Position numbers and translations under genes: made by a program. Below, piece by piece: positions 1-13,079 of a stretch of DNA of 64,000 bases (position 1 is the stretch's first letter; each line of letters begins with the position of its first letter). A model generated the notes under the pieces. The model ran no database searches, was not told where the DNA came from, and saw only the letters and a program-made list of their open reading frames with translations. The DNA comes from Eucalyptus grandis (taxonomy: Eukaryota; Streptophyta; Magnoliopsida; Myrtales; Myrtaceae): positions 9,814,559 to 9,878,558 of the forward strand of contig NC_052614.1 of NCBI RefSeq assembly GCF_016545825.1, read 5' to 3'.

Positions 1-316
1 CTATAATCAGCCTCGATCTTGAGCCGTTGGTCGAGGGTGGTGTGTGTTAAAATACGGCCTTATCTTTCCTCATAGACACATGTTTTATTAAGGACATGTG
101 GAAGCACATCAAACTAGCCCTATGATGGTCACTAAGGCCTAGGCCTCCACATGCTCCCTTATTTGACTGTTCCGCAAGAACGAGGAAATCCGAGAATATG
201 AGGACGAGTTCTTGAAATTTTTACAAAAATACTTTGAAAGCTTTTGAAAATGACATGCATTGTCTTTGTTATCAACATTACTCTAACTCACATCATCGCA
301 TCTCAGGCATTACATT

Positions 317-3300
317 ATGCATAATCATGATAAGGACGCATGCGACTCGGATGTGCATGAAGAAAGTCCCTCAGGTTCCGATGACATCGACGACGACGAT
401 CGGAAGGGAGTCGAGCGCGAATGGAATCGACACGAAGAATCGAAGCCGTTGACTGAAGAGCAAACAATCACCATAAATTTGGGCGATGCAGAGAATGTCA
501 GAGAAGTAAAAATCGGAGCATGTCTCTCAGAGTCAGAAGCGGAAATGATGACTAACCTTCTGAAAGATTATCAAGATGTGTTCGCCTGGACATATGCCGA
601 CATGCCGGGATTGGATCCTGAAATTGTGGAACATGCTTTACCAACGGATCCCAATGTGCCACCCAAGAAGCAAAGACTTAGGAGAACTAAACCAGAGTTG
701 TCCAAAAAGATTGAAGAAGAAGTGATGAAACTATTGAAGGTAGACTTTATCGAAGTAACTCATTATCCTGATTGGGTAGCAAATATCGTGCCCGTAATGA
801 AGAAAGATGGGCGAATCAAGGTATGTGTTGACTATCGCGACTTGAATCGAGCAAGTCCTAAAGACGACTTTTCGCTCCCACATATCGATGTCTTGGTTGA
901 CAGTACGGCGGGGTTTGAGTTATTCTCCTTCATGGACGGTTTTTCTGGATATAACCAAATCCGTATGAAGGAGGAAGACAGGAGCAAAACATCATTCATA
1001 ACTCCTTGGGGAACTTTTTGCTACAAAGTGATGCCTTTCGGTCTAAAGAATGCTGGGCAACGTATCAGAGGGCCATGGTCACGTTATTTCATGACATGAT
1101 GCACAAGGAAATTGAAGTATACGTCGACGACATGATTGCGAAATCGAGACGTGGTGAAAATCACGTCAAAGTCTTGCGAAGGTTATTTGAACGTCTTCAG
1201 AAGTTCAAGTTACGCCTCAACCCCGCAAAATGTGTTTTTGGAGCGAAATCTGGGAAACTATTAGGATTCATGGTTAGTAGTAGGGGCATAGAGATTGATC
1301 CATCGAAGGTTAAAGCCATTTGCGATTTACGACCCCCAAATACCGTCAAAGAAGTCCGCAGCCTGATGGGACGACTTAATTATGTGGCGAGGTTCATTTG
1401 TCAGTTGTTTGAAACGGCAAAACCATTCTTCAAACTCATGAAAAAGAATGCAAAGATTGAGTGGAATGCTGAGTGCCAGGGTGCCTTTGAGAAGATAAAA
1501 CATTATCTCACTCATGCACCAGTCTTAGTGCCCCCTCTCCCTAAAATTCCCTTGATTTTGTACTTAACCATACATGATGAATCATTGGGAGCTATGCTGG
1601 CCCAGAAAAGACCAAATGACGGGAGAGAATGCACAATATACTACTTGAGCAAGAAATTCACTGTTTCTGAGATGAACTATACGGAAGTTGAGAGAACTTG
1701 TGTGGCTTTAATTTGGGCCTTGCACAGGCTGCGGCAATACACACTTCATCACCGAATCTTGTTGGTGACCGAAAATGATCCTATCAGGTATCTCCTAGAG
1801 AAGCCGGCGTTGGTTGGCAAGTTGGCCAAGTGGCAAATCTTAATTTCTGAGTTTGACATTCAAAGCCTGGGATAGAAGTCCGTTAAAGGTCAAGCCATAA
1901 CAGATATGTTGGCAGAAAGTTCCGAGAGGTCCAAAACATCTTATGGGGATAGTGATGCAGAAGAGCGAATTTTACTTATATTAACCGACAAATGGACGAT
2001 GTACTTTGATGGTGCGGTTAACTTAGCTTGGGTGAGTCTTTGGGGCGGTTCTTATCTCCCCGGATGGACAACATTACCCCGTCGCTGCTAAATTGACGTT
2101 CCCTTGTACGAATAACATCGCTGAATACGAAGCATGCATTCTCGGCCTCCAAGCCGCCATTGATATGAAAATTCAGAAGCTGCAAGTTTATGGTGATTCA
2201 ACCCTTATCATCTTACAGACTGAAGGCAAATGGCGAACACATGATTCTAAATTGATCCCGTATCATGAGTTCCTTGGAGAGTTGACGAAAGAATTCCAAG
2301 AAATATCATTCGAATACTTACCAAGGTCTCAAAATTAGTTTGCCGATGCCCTAGCTACCTTGTCTTCGATGTTGCAAGTGGCTGGAGACTTGGACATTGA
2401 ACCGTTGAGAATTGAAATCGTCAGGCGCCCGGCTTATTACATGACGGTTGAAGAGGAACCGGACGGACAACCTTGGTTTCATGACATCTTGAAGTATCGC
2501 GAGAATGGTGAATTCCACGAAGGAAGTGAAGCGGCGGTATTTAAAACATTTGATAAAGCTGGCATCAAGATTCTTCGCTAGTGGAGACGTCCTTTATAAA
2601 AGGTCCTTCGACTCAATATTGCTAAGGTGTGTTGATGCTAAAGAAGCCGATCGTTTGATGAAAGAGATACATGAAGGGGAGTGCGGCCCCCATATGAACG
2701 GACACTTCTTGGCGAGAAAGATCATGCGGCTTGGTTACTATTGGTTGACCATGGAGTCCAACTGCATTCAGCACGTACGACGGTGTCACCGGTGCGATTT
2801 ATGGAGATAGGATAAATGCCCCTCCAAATGAACTTCACCAAATGTCTCAACCTTGGTCCTTTTCAATGTGGGGAATTGACGTGATCGGGCCCATTAATCC
2901 CAAGGCTTCAAATGGGCATCGATTTATTTTGGTGGCGATAGACTATTTTACCAAGTGGATCGAGGCCAACTCCTATGTTAATGTTCTTGCCAAGAATGTG
3001 GCAAAGTTCATTCGTCGTGACATTATCGCTCGTTACGGGTGCCGAAGGCAATCATTACCGACAACGGCACTAATTTGAATAACAAATTCGTAGATGGTTT
3101 GTTCAAGTGAGTTTCGAATTAAGCATTTGAACTCGTCACCGTACCGTCCTCTGATGAATGGAGCAGTGGAGGCGGCAAACAAGAATATAAAGAAAATCTT
3201 ATCAAAGACCGCTGAAAATTATCGTGACTGGCACGATAGGCTCCCTTACGCGCTAATGGCATACCGAACTTCTATCCGCACCTCCACAGGGGCAACTCCT

Positions 3301-3726
3301 TTCTCACTTGTATACGGAATGGAGGCAGTCTTGCTTGTTGAAGTTGAAGTTGAAGTCCCTTCTTTAAGGGTCCTTTCTCAATCTGCGCTTGATGAGACTG
3401 AGTGGATGCAACAGAGGCATGAGCAGTTAAACATGATCGATGAGAAGAGATTGCAAGCTATGTGTCATGGTCAGTGCTATCAGAGACGAGTCGCAAAAGC
3501 GTTCAACCGAAAGGTGCGTCCTAAACACTTCGAAGTCAACGACCTGGTGTTGAGGAAGGTGCTTCCGATCATACCAGATCCTCGTGGAAAATTCACCCCG
3601 AACTACGAAGGACCATATGTCATTAAGAAGATTCTTCCTGGTGGTGCCATGATTTTAGTTGAAATGGATGGCAGTGAATTGCCTAGACCTGTAAACGCTG
3701 ATGTAGTCAAGAAGTATTTTCCATGA
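317..3726 (+). pseudogene. Retrotransposon pol (RT, RNase H, second RNase H, integrase), degenerate
   Basis: Reverse transcriptase runs from about 500 to 1500. It has FSFMDGFSGYNQI, then a frameshift near 1050 caused by one missing base, then the catalytic YVDD at about 1118. RNase H continues to an in-frame TAG at 1873. A second RNase H-like block (DGA, NIAEYEA, GDS) spans about 2000-2400, with a frameshift near 2050 and a TAG at 2336. Another shift follows near 2580. Integrase has its H-H-C-C zinc finger at about 2670-2805 and the core with its first Asp (GIDVIGP) near 2880. A frameshift near 3090 falls in the region leading to the catalytic Glu. The C-terminal GPY module (EGPYVIKKI) is at about 3610. 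The reading frame changes at least four times, so no functional polyprotein can be made. Family call is firm; Tat lineage is likely. Confidence 0.88.
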
Positions 3727-6457
3727 ATGAAATCAAGGCCGAGGGGCCACTTCATGCACAATTCAAGTCGCATAGCATCATACATAGCATTGTAGATATC
3801 ATGCATATGTTGCATACACGCATATCTATTTGTGTTTCGAGGCATCCTACCGTCTAACGAGGAAATGGCGGGGAAAGAACCAACTCAAGAATCCATCAAG
3901 TCTTCGCACAACAAAGGTTGAATGTCTCTTTTGAGAGGTAAGTTGAGACGATAAAAAAAAGGGGGGCAAAACAAACAAACAAAAGAATAAGGACAAAAAC
4001 AAAAATGCATGACATGATTCGCATGACCTATTCTTTGGTGTCACTATGCACACTTCACGTCTGTGACCCTCAAGAAAATGGCTCGTAAAAATGACCTTAT
4101 TTGGGCAAAAGAGTGAAAGGTTAACCATGCCAAACAAGAAGTACTTAGGATGAAGAAAGGCAAGCCCATTTCCAGACACTTTCGAGAGTTGAGTGAAAAT
4201 CGACCTTTCGCTTAGGACGAATGATTCATTCGCATTGAGCACAAAGATCGAAATGATAAAGGCGTTCCCTTCATCAATCCCAAGCATTGCACTAATCTCC
4301 TGTTATCACTTTGGGCCAAAAAAAAAATGATACTTCAAAGTACCATTGTCAAGAACAACCCTACATTGGGGCAGCATAGGAGGTTATGATCATGTTGTAG
4401 AACGAAAGATTGAGAAAGATTCTATTACTTTCACTTGCATTAATCTTCTGGTGATAGCTTCAAAGGAATTCTCATTAGAGCTTGACTCATCCTAAAGTGA
4501 AGAAGAGCATTTCCTTCTCTACCCAAACACTGATATCCATTGTTTTAACCAATTTGGGCCTGATTATTCATTTATAAACCTCGAGTGGTGATCATCTCCC
4601 TTCACTGGGGCAAGGCATAAGGATTGACCAAACACAATTGATAGTCACGAGAAAATGTGAAAAATATCTCGAAAGTCATAAGAGCTATAAAAGTTCAAAG
4701 AACAAAAAGATTTGACAAATTAGGGGCATAAAAAAGAAAGTGTACCTGATAAAAAAAAAAAAAAGAAAAGAAAGCCAAAAGGCTGCATCTTATGTGAAAA
4801 AAAAAATTATCAAAGTCCAAGTGCCCGAATAAAAAAAAATTATCGCAAGTGCAAAGGAAATTAGAGAAGAGCAAACCTCCATACATAAATGGTTAATAAA
4901 GGGACTTTCGAGATGCGCTGTGTCTCAAAAGCCAAGTGACTTCGAAAGATTGAATGACACGGTCATGATGCTATGATGATCACTGACTCTTAAAAACCCC
5001 TTTGAAAATGTTAAGCCTTTCAAGCCTTTCCCGAGCCAACATTACAACCCTCTTCCGAAGTCTCTTCTGATTGGGATGGTTCGAGTGAAAATGAGAATGC
5101 CACAAAGAAACTATTGCTTGAAGAAGTGGAAGTAATCATATCTTGTCTTATCTTTCAAGTTCTCGACTTGTAAACCCGACAAATATAGCAACAAGTGTTC
5201 CCCTATTGGCCTCAAGGCCACAATTCCTTCATGTAAGCCCTAAACGAGCCTATATTGCGGCTTTTTCAAAAGACCTTTTTGATCGATCATACTGTGCTCA
5301 TCGCGAATGTTTCTGAAAGCCTTTGATCTGGATTATGTGAGATACCCTCAGCAACCAGTTATCTCCCACATGAATGGATGGGATCAAGCAGCCATTTTAT
5401 CGAAAATGCGTGAGAAGCCCTTTCTGACTAAGAAGCTCTAGTTTGGCATGCTTAATGAGCCTTGTTCACAAGTCGTGATCGTCTTGATAAGAACTTGACT
5501 CCTAGAGAATTTGATGATTAATGATATATCCACAAGCAATATGACAATTTTGCGCCACATGATGCCGATTGAAATCAAATGTTTTTTTCAAAACAGTCGG
5601 ACTTAGCTTGATTAGCTTGTTCAATTAATGCTACAATATTGCCAATATGTCTCTTGATGATGTCCCTAATGACATTTGCTCAAGCTGAGTTTGACAGGAT
5701 TCTTCAGTGAAGCCATGTAGTTTCAAGGAGTTAGCGGGCGCATCCCTAAAACCCAAAGGTATGGTTAACCTTAAACCAAGTCATCCCCAAAGGTTCATGG
5801 GTTTTCCTCAAACCATGTATTTTCAACCTGGTCGAAACCCGTTGTTACACGGTGAGATTTCAGTCCTTCTCCTCCTTCCTATGACACGGTGTGCTCTGTA
5901 GCCCGGTGAGCTTCTGTAGCCCGGAGAGCTTTGTAGCCCGGAGTCCTTCTTCTTATGACACGGTGAGCTTTGTAGCCCGGAGAGCTTTTGTAGCCCGGAG
6001 AGCTTTGTAGCCCGGAGTCCTTCTTCTTATGACACAGTGAGCTTTGTAGCCCGGAGAGCTTTTGTAGCCCGGAGAGCTTTGTAGCCCGGAGTCTTCTTCT
6101 TATGACACGGTGAGCTTTGTAGCTCTTTGTAGCTCGGAGAGCTTTTGTAGCCCGGAGAGCTTTGTAGCCCGGAGTCTTCTTATGACACGGTGAGCTTTGT
6201 AGCCCGGAGAGCTTTTGTAGCCCAGAGTCTTTCTTCCTATGACTCAAAGAGTTTTATATCCCAGAGGCTTCATCTCTTCTAATGACCCGGAGGGTTTCTG
6301 TATCCCGGACTCTTCCTCTTATCGACAAGACACACATCCATAATTATGAGTCCTTTTTGTCGACCTGATACGTGCTTGTGCACTCAGGATCCCTCTACCA
6401 TTGAAATAAATTAGGTGTCTTCTGTCTTTGAATGCAACATCTTCGATGCTACATTCA
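3727..6457 (+). other. 3' non-coding region of the Tat-type element
   Basis: This 2.7-kb stretch between integrase and the polypurine tract has no ORF with a recognisable domain. It contains an A8G6 purine run at about 3953-3966, which could be a decoy or secondary polypurine tract, several A-rich patches (about 4750-4840), and the tandem repeat annotated separately. Tat/Ogre-type elements commonly carry such a region. Open frames here are short and low in complexity. Confidence 0.6.
5880..6250 (+). repeat. Tandem repeat, about 75-bp unit, inside the Tat element
   Basis: The phrase TATGACAC (last copy TATGACTC) recurs at 5880, 5953, 6028, 6102, 6180 and 6238, giving spacings of 73, 75, 74, 78 and 58. 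Each unit is itself made of shorter repeats of GTAGCCCGGAGAGCTTT. Weaker copies of the short motif continue to about 6310. The array lies about 160 bp before the polypurine tract. The long antisense ORF over it (5879-6247) exists only because the repeat is periodic. Confidence 0.9.
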
Positions 6458-6469
6458 AATAGGGGCAGC
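6458..6469 (+). other. Polypurine tract of the retrotransposon
   Basis: AATAGGGGCAGC sits directly before the inferred LTR start TATTGACACAT. A short G-run at this place is the usual plus-strand primer site in plant Ty3/gypsy elements. The exact boundary is inferred. Confidence 0.6.
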
Positions 6470-9291
6470 TATTGACACATATTTTTACAAAAAAAAAAAA
6501 TCAATCATTCAAAAAGTCAATAAAAAAATCAAGAAAATTAGAAAAAAAAATCGATCGGGTCAGGCCAGATCTGGCTTTGGCCCGACCCGCCCACTTCTCT
6601 TTTTATGTATTTCTTTTCCCCCTGCGGCCCAGCCTCCTTTCCCCCCCGTCGGCCTGGCCCACGCCCCATCCTTCTCCCTCCTCTAGTCTTCGCGTAGGAC
6701 CAGAAGGCGAACGGGAGGAAGCCGAAGAAGGATCTCGCAGAGGATCGACAACTGCGATTTCAGAAAAATGGAAGCAATGAACGCTTGGCTGCAGCGTGGC
6801 AGCTCCGCAGTTGACGAAGCCCAAGAAAACCGGCAGCCGTTGTAGCTGAAAATAGGCGAACTCGGTCCCAAGGAGAAGACTGACTGCAGGCATACATAGA
6901 GGCAAGAAGGCTGGACTGACCGAGGAAAATTAGAGCTGAAGATGGAAAAGAAAGAGAGCTGGCTTCGTGGGCTAGCAAAAGGCATTTCGGACAGAGGCAA
7001 AGGGGAAGGAACCAACGACGGTTTTAAAAGAAAACAAGAGAAGCACAAAGAGAGGGGGTCAGGCGGGGAAGGGGAGCAACGAAAAACACCAGACAAAGCG
7101 AGAGAGAAAAGGAGAGAACGGAAAAGACAGGAAATTGGCCGAGAGAGATTGGAGACGGCCTTTGGCGAGAGAGCTTGAAGGAATGAGAGGGGTAGAAACG
7201 GAGAGTGACCAGGAAGAAGGAGGCCCGGAACCCACCTCAGCCCGAACATCACTCACCACCCCCGATGCGAGCTCGCGCCTCCTAGCCGGAACCACCAAGC
7301 CGCGGCTTCCTCTTCCTTGAATTCGAGATTTTGCGGTGAGTTTCCTGGTTTTTGGTTCAACTCATGTCAATTTCCCGAGGATTCCGGCTCGGGGGTGTGC
7401 GAGGCGATCGGACATTGTCCGATCTATCGATCTCGCCCACCGTTTGCCACCCTCGAGCCGGGTAGGGATGTCTCGTGGTCAAGCACTTCTCTCCGGGAAT
7501 TCCATTGTTCGTTTTTATTTAAAATGGAACTGAAACGATGGATGGGTCTCGTTTTCTTGGTCTACGAGCACGCTCTGTTTGAATGAGCTGTTCCTTTTGT
7601 CGAGTTTGAGCGTCGCTTGGTCCTCTTTTGCATCTAGACGCGAGCTAGAGTCTAGGATGGGCTTACGACCTCTCTTTACCCTATGCTCATCACATAAATA
7701 ATGCCTCAGTGTTAGTGTTGTTCTGAAAATGAGCCCGAGGTTTTGTTTGTTTCCGTGAAAGCGCACCGTGGATCTGTTCAACAAATTTTCATCGACTTGA
7801 GATGTCGTAGGACGAGCTAGATACCAAAGCGGTGGTTCATCGGTATGCTATATTAGTTTAGTAGAACGCCTAAGACTTGCTTGATGAAATGTTTCTGAGA
7901 GAATTGTTTAAGGAATGGCCCCTATTTTTGATCAAATGCGAAGGTACCATTTAATGCGATTTGTGCGTTTATTAGTTGTTAAGCTCGATTTTCACCAGCA
8001 ATGAAGTCACTACATCTTTGCATTTCATTCGAGATGCGCTGTGCATATTTCAACGAACATGATGAGCGGCAGCGTTGGGTGTTGTCGATTCGTTTAAATT
8101 TTTGATGTGGGTCCGTGGGGCGAAATTCCAGGGTGAAGTTCATTGGTGGGAGGCTTCGGTAAAAGACGTCGCTAGAGAGTAAAGCGTGAAAACGCACGGA
8201 GGAAGAAGGTCAAGGGAGGAGGGAAAGAAATGAAAAAAAAAAAGAAGAAAAACCAGCAAAGAAAAGAAAAAGAAATATAAAAAAAACGAAATAAAAAAAA
8301 ATAATAAAAGAAAACTATGGAATGACAAAGGAGCTTCGGGTGTTTAATGGAAGCTTCGAGCGGAGAAGAAAGCATCCGGAGAAGACAACCTAAAAGAAAA
8401 GCTTAAAAACAAAAAAAAAAAAAAAAAAAAAACAGCGAAAAAGAAATAAAGAGGGTAGTGAAAAGAAAAAGAAAAAATACATAAAGTAACTTCGGGAATA
8501 GGAATCGCTGAAAAAGGGGAAGTGCAGAAGGAAACGACAGAGCAGTGATAGGATACATTTAAAAAAATAAAAAAATAAAAAAAAATCGAAAAAAAAATTC
8601 AAAATATTTCCGAAAATTCAAAAACTCAGAAAGCATTCAAAAAAATTCGGCCTTTTCTTAATTAAAAAAATTAAAAATTAAAAATTATTTTTATTAAAAA
8701 ATTTAAAAAAAATTTCAAAAAAAAAAAAAAAGCTTAGGGTTTGGTTAGGAATTGTTGTGTCTTGCCTTTTTAGCGTAATTATGCCTTTCTTTTTCTTGTA
8801 CCTTGATTGCATGTTTAATTCGCATATTCGATTACGTTCGTGGATGTTTAATCGCACGTGCTCAATTTTACTGCAATTAGGGTCTTAGCAACTATGATTG
8901 TTACTTTAATGATTGCGCACCCGCATGATCACCTCGCATGTTAGTGGATAAGTATAAAATTAATTCAAACTGCCTGACAAAAATTTGTACTCTTAAAATA
9001 AACAAGATTAGGTACCAAAATGGCACTAATTAGTCAATTAGTATAATTAAGTCCCCGATTCTAGATTCTCTGGTTGCGTAGGAAGTGAGGTATACTCCAA
9101 TGCCTCACTTGGTTTCTAGCCGACCCCAATAGGCTAGTGGCGACTCCTTTTGTGCAAAATTTCTTAAGAATATCCCAATGTCACGCGGGGTATGGGCTTG
9201 GGAGAGCTCGCGCCTAATCATGGGCCTTAGGCCCGTCCTTTAGGCAATACCCCTAAACCTGTTCCCTCCCCCCGAGGGATAGGTCGCGACA
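6470..9291 (+). mobile_element. 3' LTR of the Tat-type element
   Basis: It begins TATTGACACAT and ends GGTCGCGACA, consistent with a TGT...ACA terminus in which the second base has mutated. A second, diverged LTR at 32938-35496 starts TATTGATAC. Near its end that LTR shares the sequence around GATTGCGCACCC and the phrase AGGTTTCTA(A/G)..AGTGG.G(A/G)CTCC, which supports both ends. The inside has a GC-rich first kilobase (6550-7320), then a purine/A-rich stretch (8220-8730). Open frames in it (for example 6683-7252 minus) are compositional. Length is 2.8 kb. Confidence 0.7.
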
Positions 9292-10008
9292 GAGGGGGAC
9301 CAAGAGAGGTGAGCAAGTAAGGAGAGGCCAAAGGTGAGCAGTGAGCAAGGCGAATGAGGCCAAGGGCCGAGTTGAGCAAACGAAGTGAGGTGAGTGAAGA
9401 GGTTTCTATTATTTTGGTCAAACTAGGGATAGGTTTCTACTTTCTAGTTTACAAGGCATAGCTACATAAGAAAGAATAGAGGTGGAAGCGCTACGATTTT
9501 GAGTAGACCAAAATATTTAATATATTATATATTATAAATTGCACATATAATATGGACATGATTGGTTTAAGTTGGACCAAGCCTAAAATCACAGGATTGA
9601 GGATCAATCCACACAATGCAGGATCGATGATCCTAGGACCAAGGACTGGACCAGTGAAAGATTGATTTTGACATTTGTAGTAAAGAAGCTTTTGGGTGAA
9701 ACAACTTTTTTTAATTTGGGCTTAACGAATGATGGGCCAATCAGGAATTATAAGGCCCAACTAAATGGTGCCTGCTTTCGCATGCTAAGGGTTTTTCTTT
9801 ATTAAGGGTTCATTATTTGCCTGATCATGTAGGATCATGCATCCTAACTTCCCAAGTGCATTCATTGCGTAATTATCATCAGCCATTAAGAATTTTGTAG
9901 TTTGCATCACGCACCATTACGGCGTAATTTTAAAAGCTTATACATCTCGATTAACAATGCACCAAAGACCAAGTTGAATGATCAAATTGATTTTGAACAC
10001 GAGATATC
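9292..10008. other. Intergenic, part of a duplicated block
   Basis: No gene is visible. From about 9700 the sequence is paralogous to 32180-32530: both share the order GGGCTTAACRAATG, GGTTCATTATTTGCCTGATC, TCATCAGC and GTGCACCAAAGAC. This marks the left part of the block that carries the UGT at 13080 here and the UGT at 38100 in the other copy. Confidence 0.6.
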
Positions 10009-10711
10009 GGAAAATTTTCAAATAAGGACATAAAACGTCTTGTTGCTCGAATAAGGGTCCTAAGTGAACCTTATTTTAAATAAGGGCTTGAAATGGCCAA
10101 ATGTCTCAAATAAGGGCCTTTGGCCAACGGGTGACTATTTCGATAATTGGAGAAGGGGTATTTAAGTAAAAAAAAAAATTGCAACTATATATATATTATT
10201 CCTTTTTTTTTCGTTTTCGCTATCTTTTTTTTTTTCTTTTTCTTCTTCCCTTCTTTGGTCATCGTTGTCAATGGCTGACAAAGGTCACCCGTCTCAAGTG
10301 AGGCTGCCCTCGCCGGCGTTGGGCGAGAGTTGCCTCGCTTGGGTTGGGCGAGCGAGGTGACCCACACTAGATCGGGCGAGGGTGGCCCTTGCTCGACATT
10401 AGTGGGGGCTGCCCTCCCCCGAGTCAAAGAACCTTCACCATGGTTGGTGGAAGGAAGAGGGAAAAAGAAAAAGAAATAAAAAAAAGGAAAAAAAAAAAAG
10501 ACGAAAATACGCTTCATTATGAGAGGTTAAGCTTTTTTTTTATTTATTTATAAACTGATATGGCCACTTCAAATCTTTATTTGAAAGAACTTTCACTTTA
10601 AGCCCTTATTTAAGATAATTTAGTCATTTCAGACACTTATTTGAAACAAAATTTACTTCAGCCTTTATTTGATAAAATAAGGACACTTCAGTCCTTATTT
10701 AGAATTTTCCC
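10009..10711. mobile_element. Non-autonomous MULE-like element with 9-bp target duplication
   Basis: The ends GGAAAATTTTCAAATAAGGAC and, inverted, GGGAAAATTCTAAATAAGGAC are terminal inverted repeats that extend as several imperfect copies of an AAATAAGGGC-like motif on each side. The flanks carry CGAGATATC at 10000-10008 and 10712-10720, a perfect 9-bp duplication as Mutator-like elements make. The paralogous block has no insertion here (near 32520, between TTGAACC and AAAGTTC). The interior (about 10200-10510) holds a T-rich arm, a GC-rich core with GGGCGAG repeats, and an A/G-rich arm. No transposase is present. Confidence 0.85.
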
Positions 10712-10720
10712 CGAGATATC

Positions 10721-13079
10721 AAAGTTCATATCAAAGTCATGATTTTGACTTTAAAAAAAAAAAACCAAAGTCATAATTGCAATTTCAACACTTTTTTTTC
10801 CTAGTGGTACGTCCGATCCATGTGGGTTTTAAAATGCTTAAACACTAATCTCATGTTCATCCAATGGCTTGATTTCTTAAAACAATCGACAGTAATCTTA
10901 CTGAATTATACCGTGGTTTTTTATATTGTATGTTAAATCGGCATTCTTGTATTATATATGTTCATGCAAAATATCATAAACTAAGGTGTTGAATATTCAT
11001 TTGAACTTTCAAGAGAACGTAAATGTTTCATTTCAGATGTGAACGCTCACAGCTTAATTTACTTGTATAATCTCGGGGATTGGGACCATCGCCCTGTGGA
11101 TGGAAATCATATATCATTTTGTGGATCAAGATATTTGTGAAACAAGAGGTGTGAATCTCTTGCTAAGCTAATTCCAAAAAAAAAAAAAATTAAGTTGAGT
11201 GACAATTATAACCTTAGTATTTTTTTTTTTTGTCTCGTAAAAATCACAAATTTTCACCTTATCCCAAGTTTGATTCCCACTGTTAACTTCTATTTGAAAT
11301 CAATCTTGTTTCAAGAAAAAAAAGGTTCTAGTCGTGAGTTTGGTGGATCACATCCATGGTGTCTCTTGACGAGCGATGGTCTATAGTTACAGATTACAAC
11401 AAAATGGTGAAATCTGGTTAGAGAAATTCAATCAAAAGGTCTTTTTGACTTGCTAGTAAAGTGTCGGAGACCATGAAGGTGAAGTGTAAGAGACAATGAA
11501 TGGTTTCTCCAAGTTGTGGCTCAAGAAGAAGACAACGAATGGTGCTTTAAATCCAACCAACAAGCGTATATGGATTTATTGCCAAGGACAATCAATGATT
11601 CTAAATTAAGAGATCAGATTTGATATTTAAGTGAAAATTAGTGATTTTTTTCAAAACATAAGATAAAAAAAAAGTTAAGTCAAAATTGTCACTCAACCAA
11701 AAATTGATATTTTTTTTTTTTTATTAGGCCATCTCTTGCCATGAAAACTTTTATTAGCAATTTACTTTTAAACTCTAGAAGTGTTGATTAAAAAGGAAAA
11801 AAAAAGTTGACTTGGACAAGATTAAGCTATTCAACTTGCAAAAATAAAATCTTTGAAAATCCCATTTATAGGAAGATCATATCACAATTCCCAAGATGGG
11901 ATGGGCGGAAATTCCGGCTAGCAATAATTACACGATTCCGATCCACAGAAAGTTCTGTTGCTCTTAGCCGCCTACCACGTGTGCCAAGGGGAAACATGAC
12001 CACCCCACCTCAACCCAACCCAAAAACAAAAATCTCATAAATTTCGAAAAAATTACATAAATAATTATTGGGCTTTGATTCAAAATATAATATTTTTATT
12101 TAATTTATTCGATATAATTCTTGAATTTTAAATTTAATGGGACTTGAATTTTGATAAATATTAAATCTTGAACAAATTTAAATTTCAAGGATAATATTAA
12201 ATATTAAATCGAAGTTCATTAATCATTTTTTATACTTTTATGACGCATGCACTCTCGCATCAATGCTTTTGGTGACTTTTGTGAAGAAAAAGATAAATGT
12301 CAAATGGGATTTTTATAATATCCATTTTATTCGTAATTCATTCAAGTTATTGATAGTGTAGAAATTCTATAGAACCCGGTGTGTTTTATTTGCGGCGCTC
12401 AACATGCATTTCTGAAATTTGATTCATGAAGAATAGTTGATTGAGAAATTATTTTCCTAACTTAAAAACAATCTTTGCATCATTTAAGAAAGCGGGCCAG
12501 CAAAAAATATCTTTTTCGTTAATATAAAATCTTCAAGTAAAGACTGTTACGATAACGCAAATATTTTCTATTAACTAATATTTTTGTGCAATAGAAATGG
12601 TCTTTTTTAAAAAAAATATCCCTCGAATCATGTAACTTGTCGCATAATATAATGGGTTTAATCTAATTGAGCGAGCCTCCCCAACATTTGCTAGCAAGGA
12701 AAAAAAAAGACAGACTGATGGTTGGGTTCATAGCGGTACAATGAACTCACTCTCCTATATTCCATTAGAATAATAGTTCAAGAATGCTTGGCCTAGAGAT
12801 CGAATTGCACCAAAAACAGTAAAAGCTTCACTGCAAATTGTGGCCCAAATTCATCCACTCGTCTGCCATCAAGAACGGAACAGCTGCTATATTTATACCC
12901 GAATTAAAATGGTAGTTGAGAGTCGGGGGGTGTTCAGCCTGAAAAAAGAAGGGCATGTGCTGCTTGAACAGAGCAGACTTAGATGGACCCAGCATTTACT
13001 CCTGAGTGATGTACAATCGCACCCAGAACTAAAAAGAGCACACTCACGCAGAAAATTCTAGGCCGACATGATCATATCA
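10721..13079. other. AT-rich intergenic, downstream flank of the first UGT copy
   Basis: No ORF has a recognisable product. The stretch is paralogous in pieces to 32540-32650 and 35698-38090: the phrases CTTGGACAAG, CCCATTTATA and GATGGGATGGGC/GATTGGATGGGC recur in the same order. Segments around 12050-12720 recur near 19800-20340, 37200-37850 and 40800-41280, so this flank has been copied with every UGT block. Confidence 0.6.

Larger units (their letters stand above)
1..9291 (+). mobile_element. Ty3/gypsy LTR retrotransposon, Tat-type, 5' truncated by window
   Basis: The order reverse transcriptase, RNase H, a second RNase H-like domain, integrase, long 3' non-coding region, polypurine tract and LTR identifies a plant Ty3/gypsy element. 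The additional RNase H-like block after RT-RNase H and the long repeat-bearing region between integrase and the 3' LTR fit the Tat lineage (known family features). The 5' LTR, gag and protease lie outside the window. Positions 1-316 precede the recognisable pol and hold no domain I can name. The element is dead: pol has several frameshifts and stops. The 3' boundary at 9291 is inferred from the terminal ACA and from comparison with a related LTR at 32938-35496. Confidence 0.85.

Noticed and set aside
5879..6247. 122-codon antisense ORF with repeated Gly-Tyr-Lys motifs
   Set aside because: It is a translation of the 75-bp tandem repeat.
6472..7586. Overlapping ORFs on both strands of the LTR
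   Set aside because: They are within the LTR, low in complexity, and match no gene pattern.
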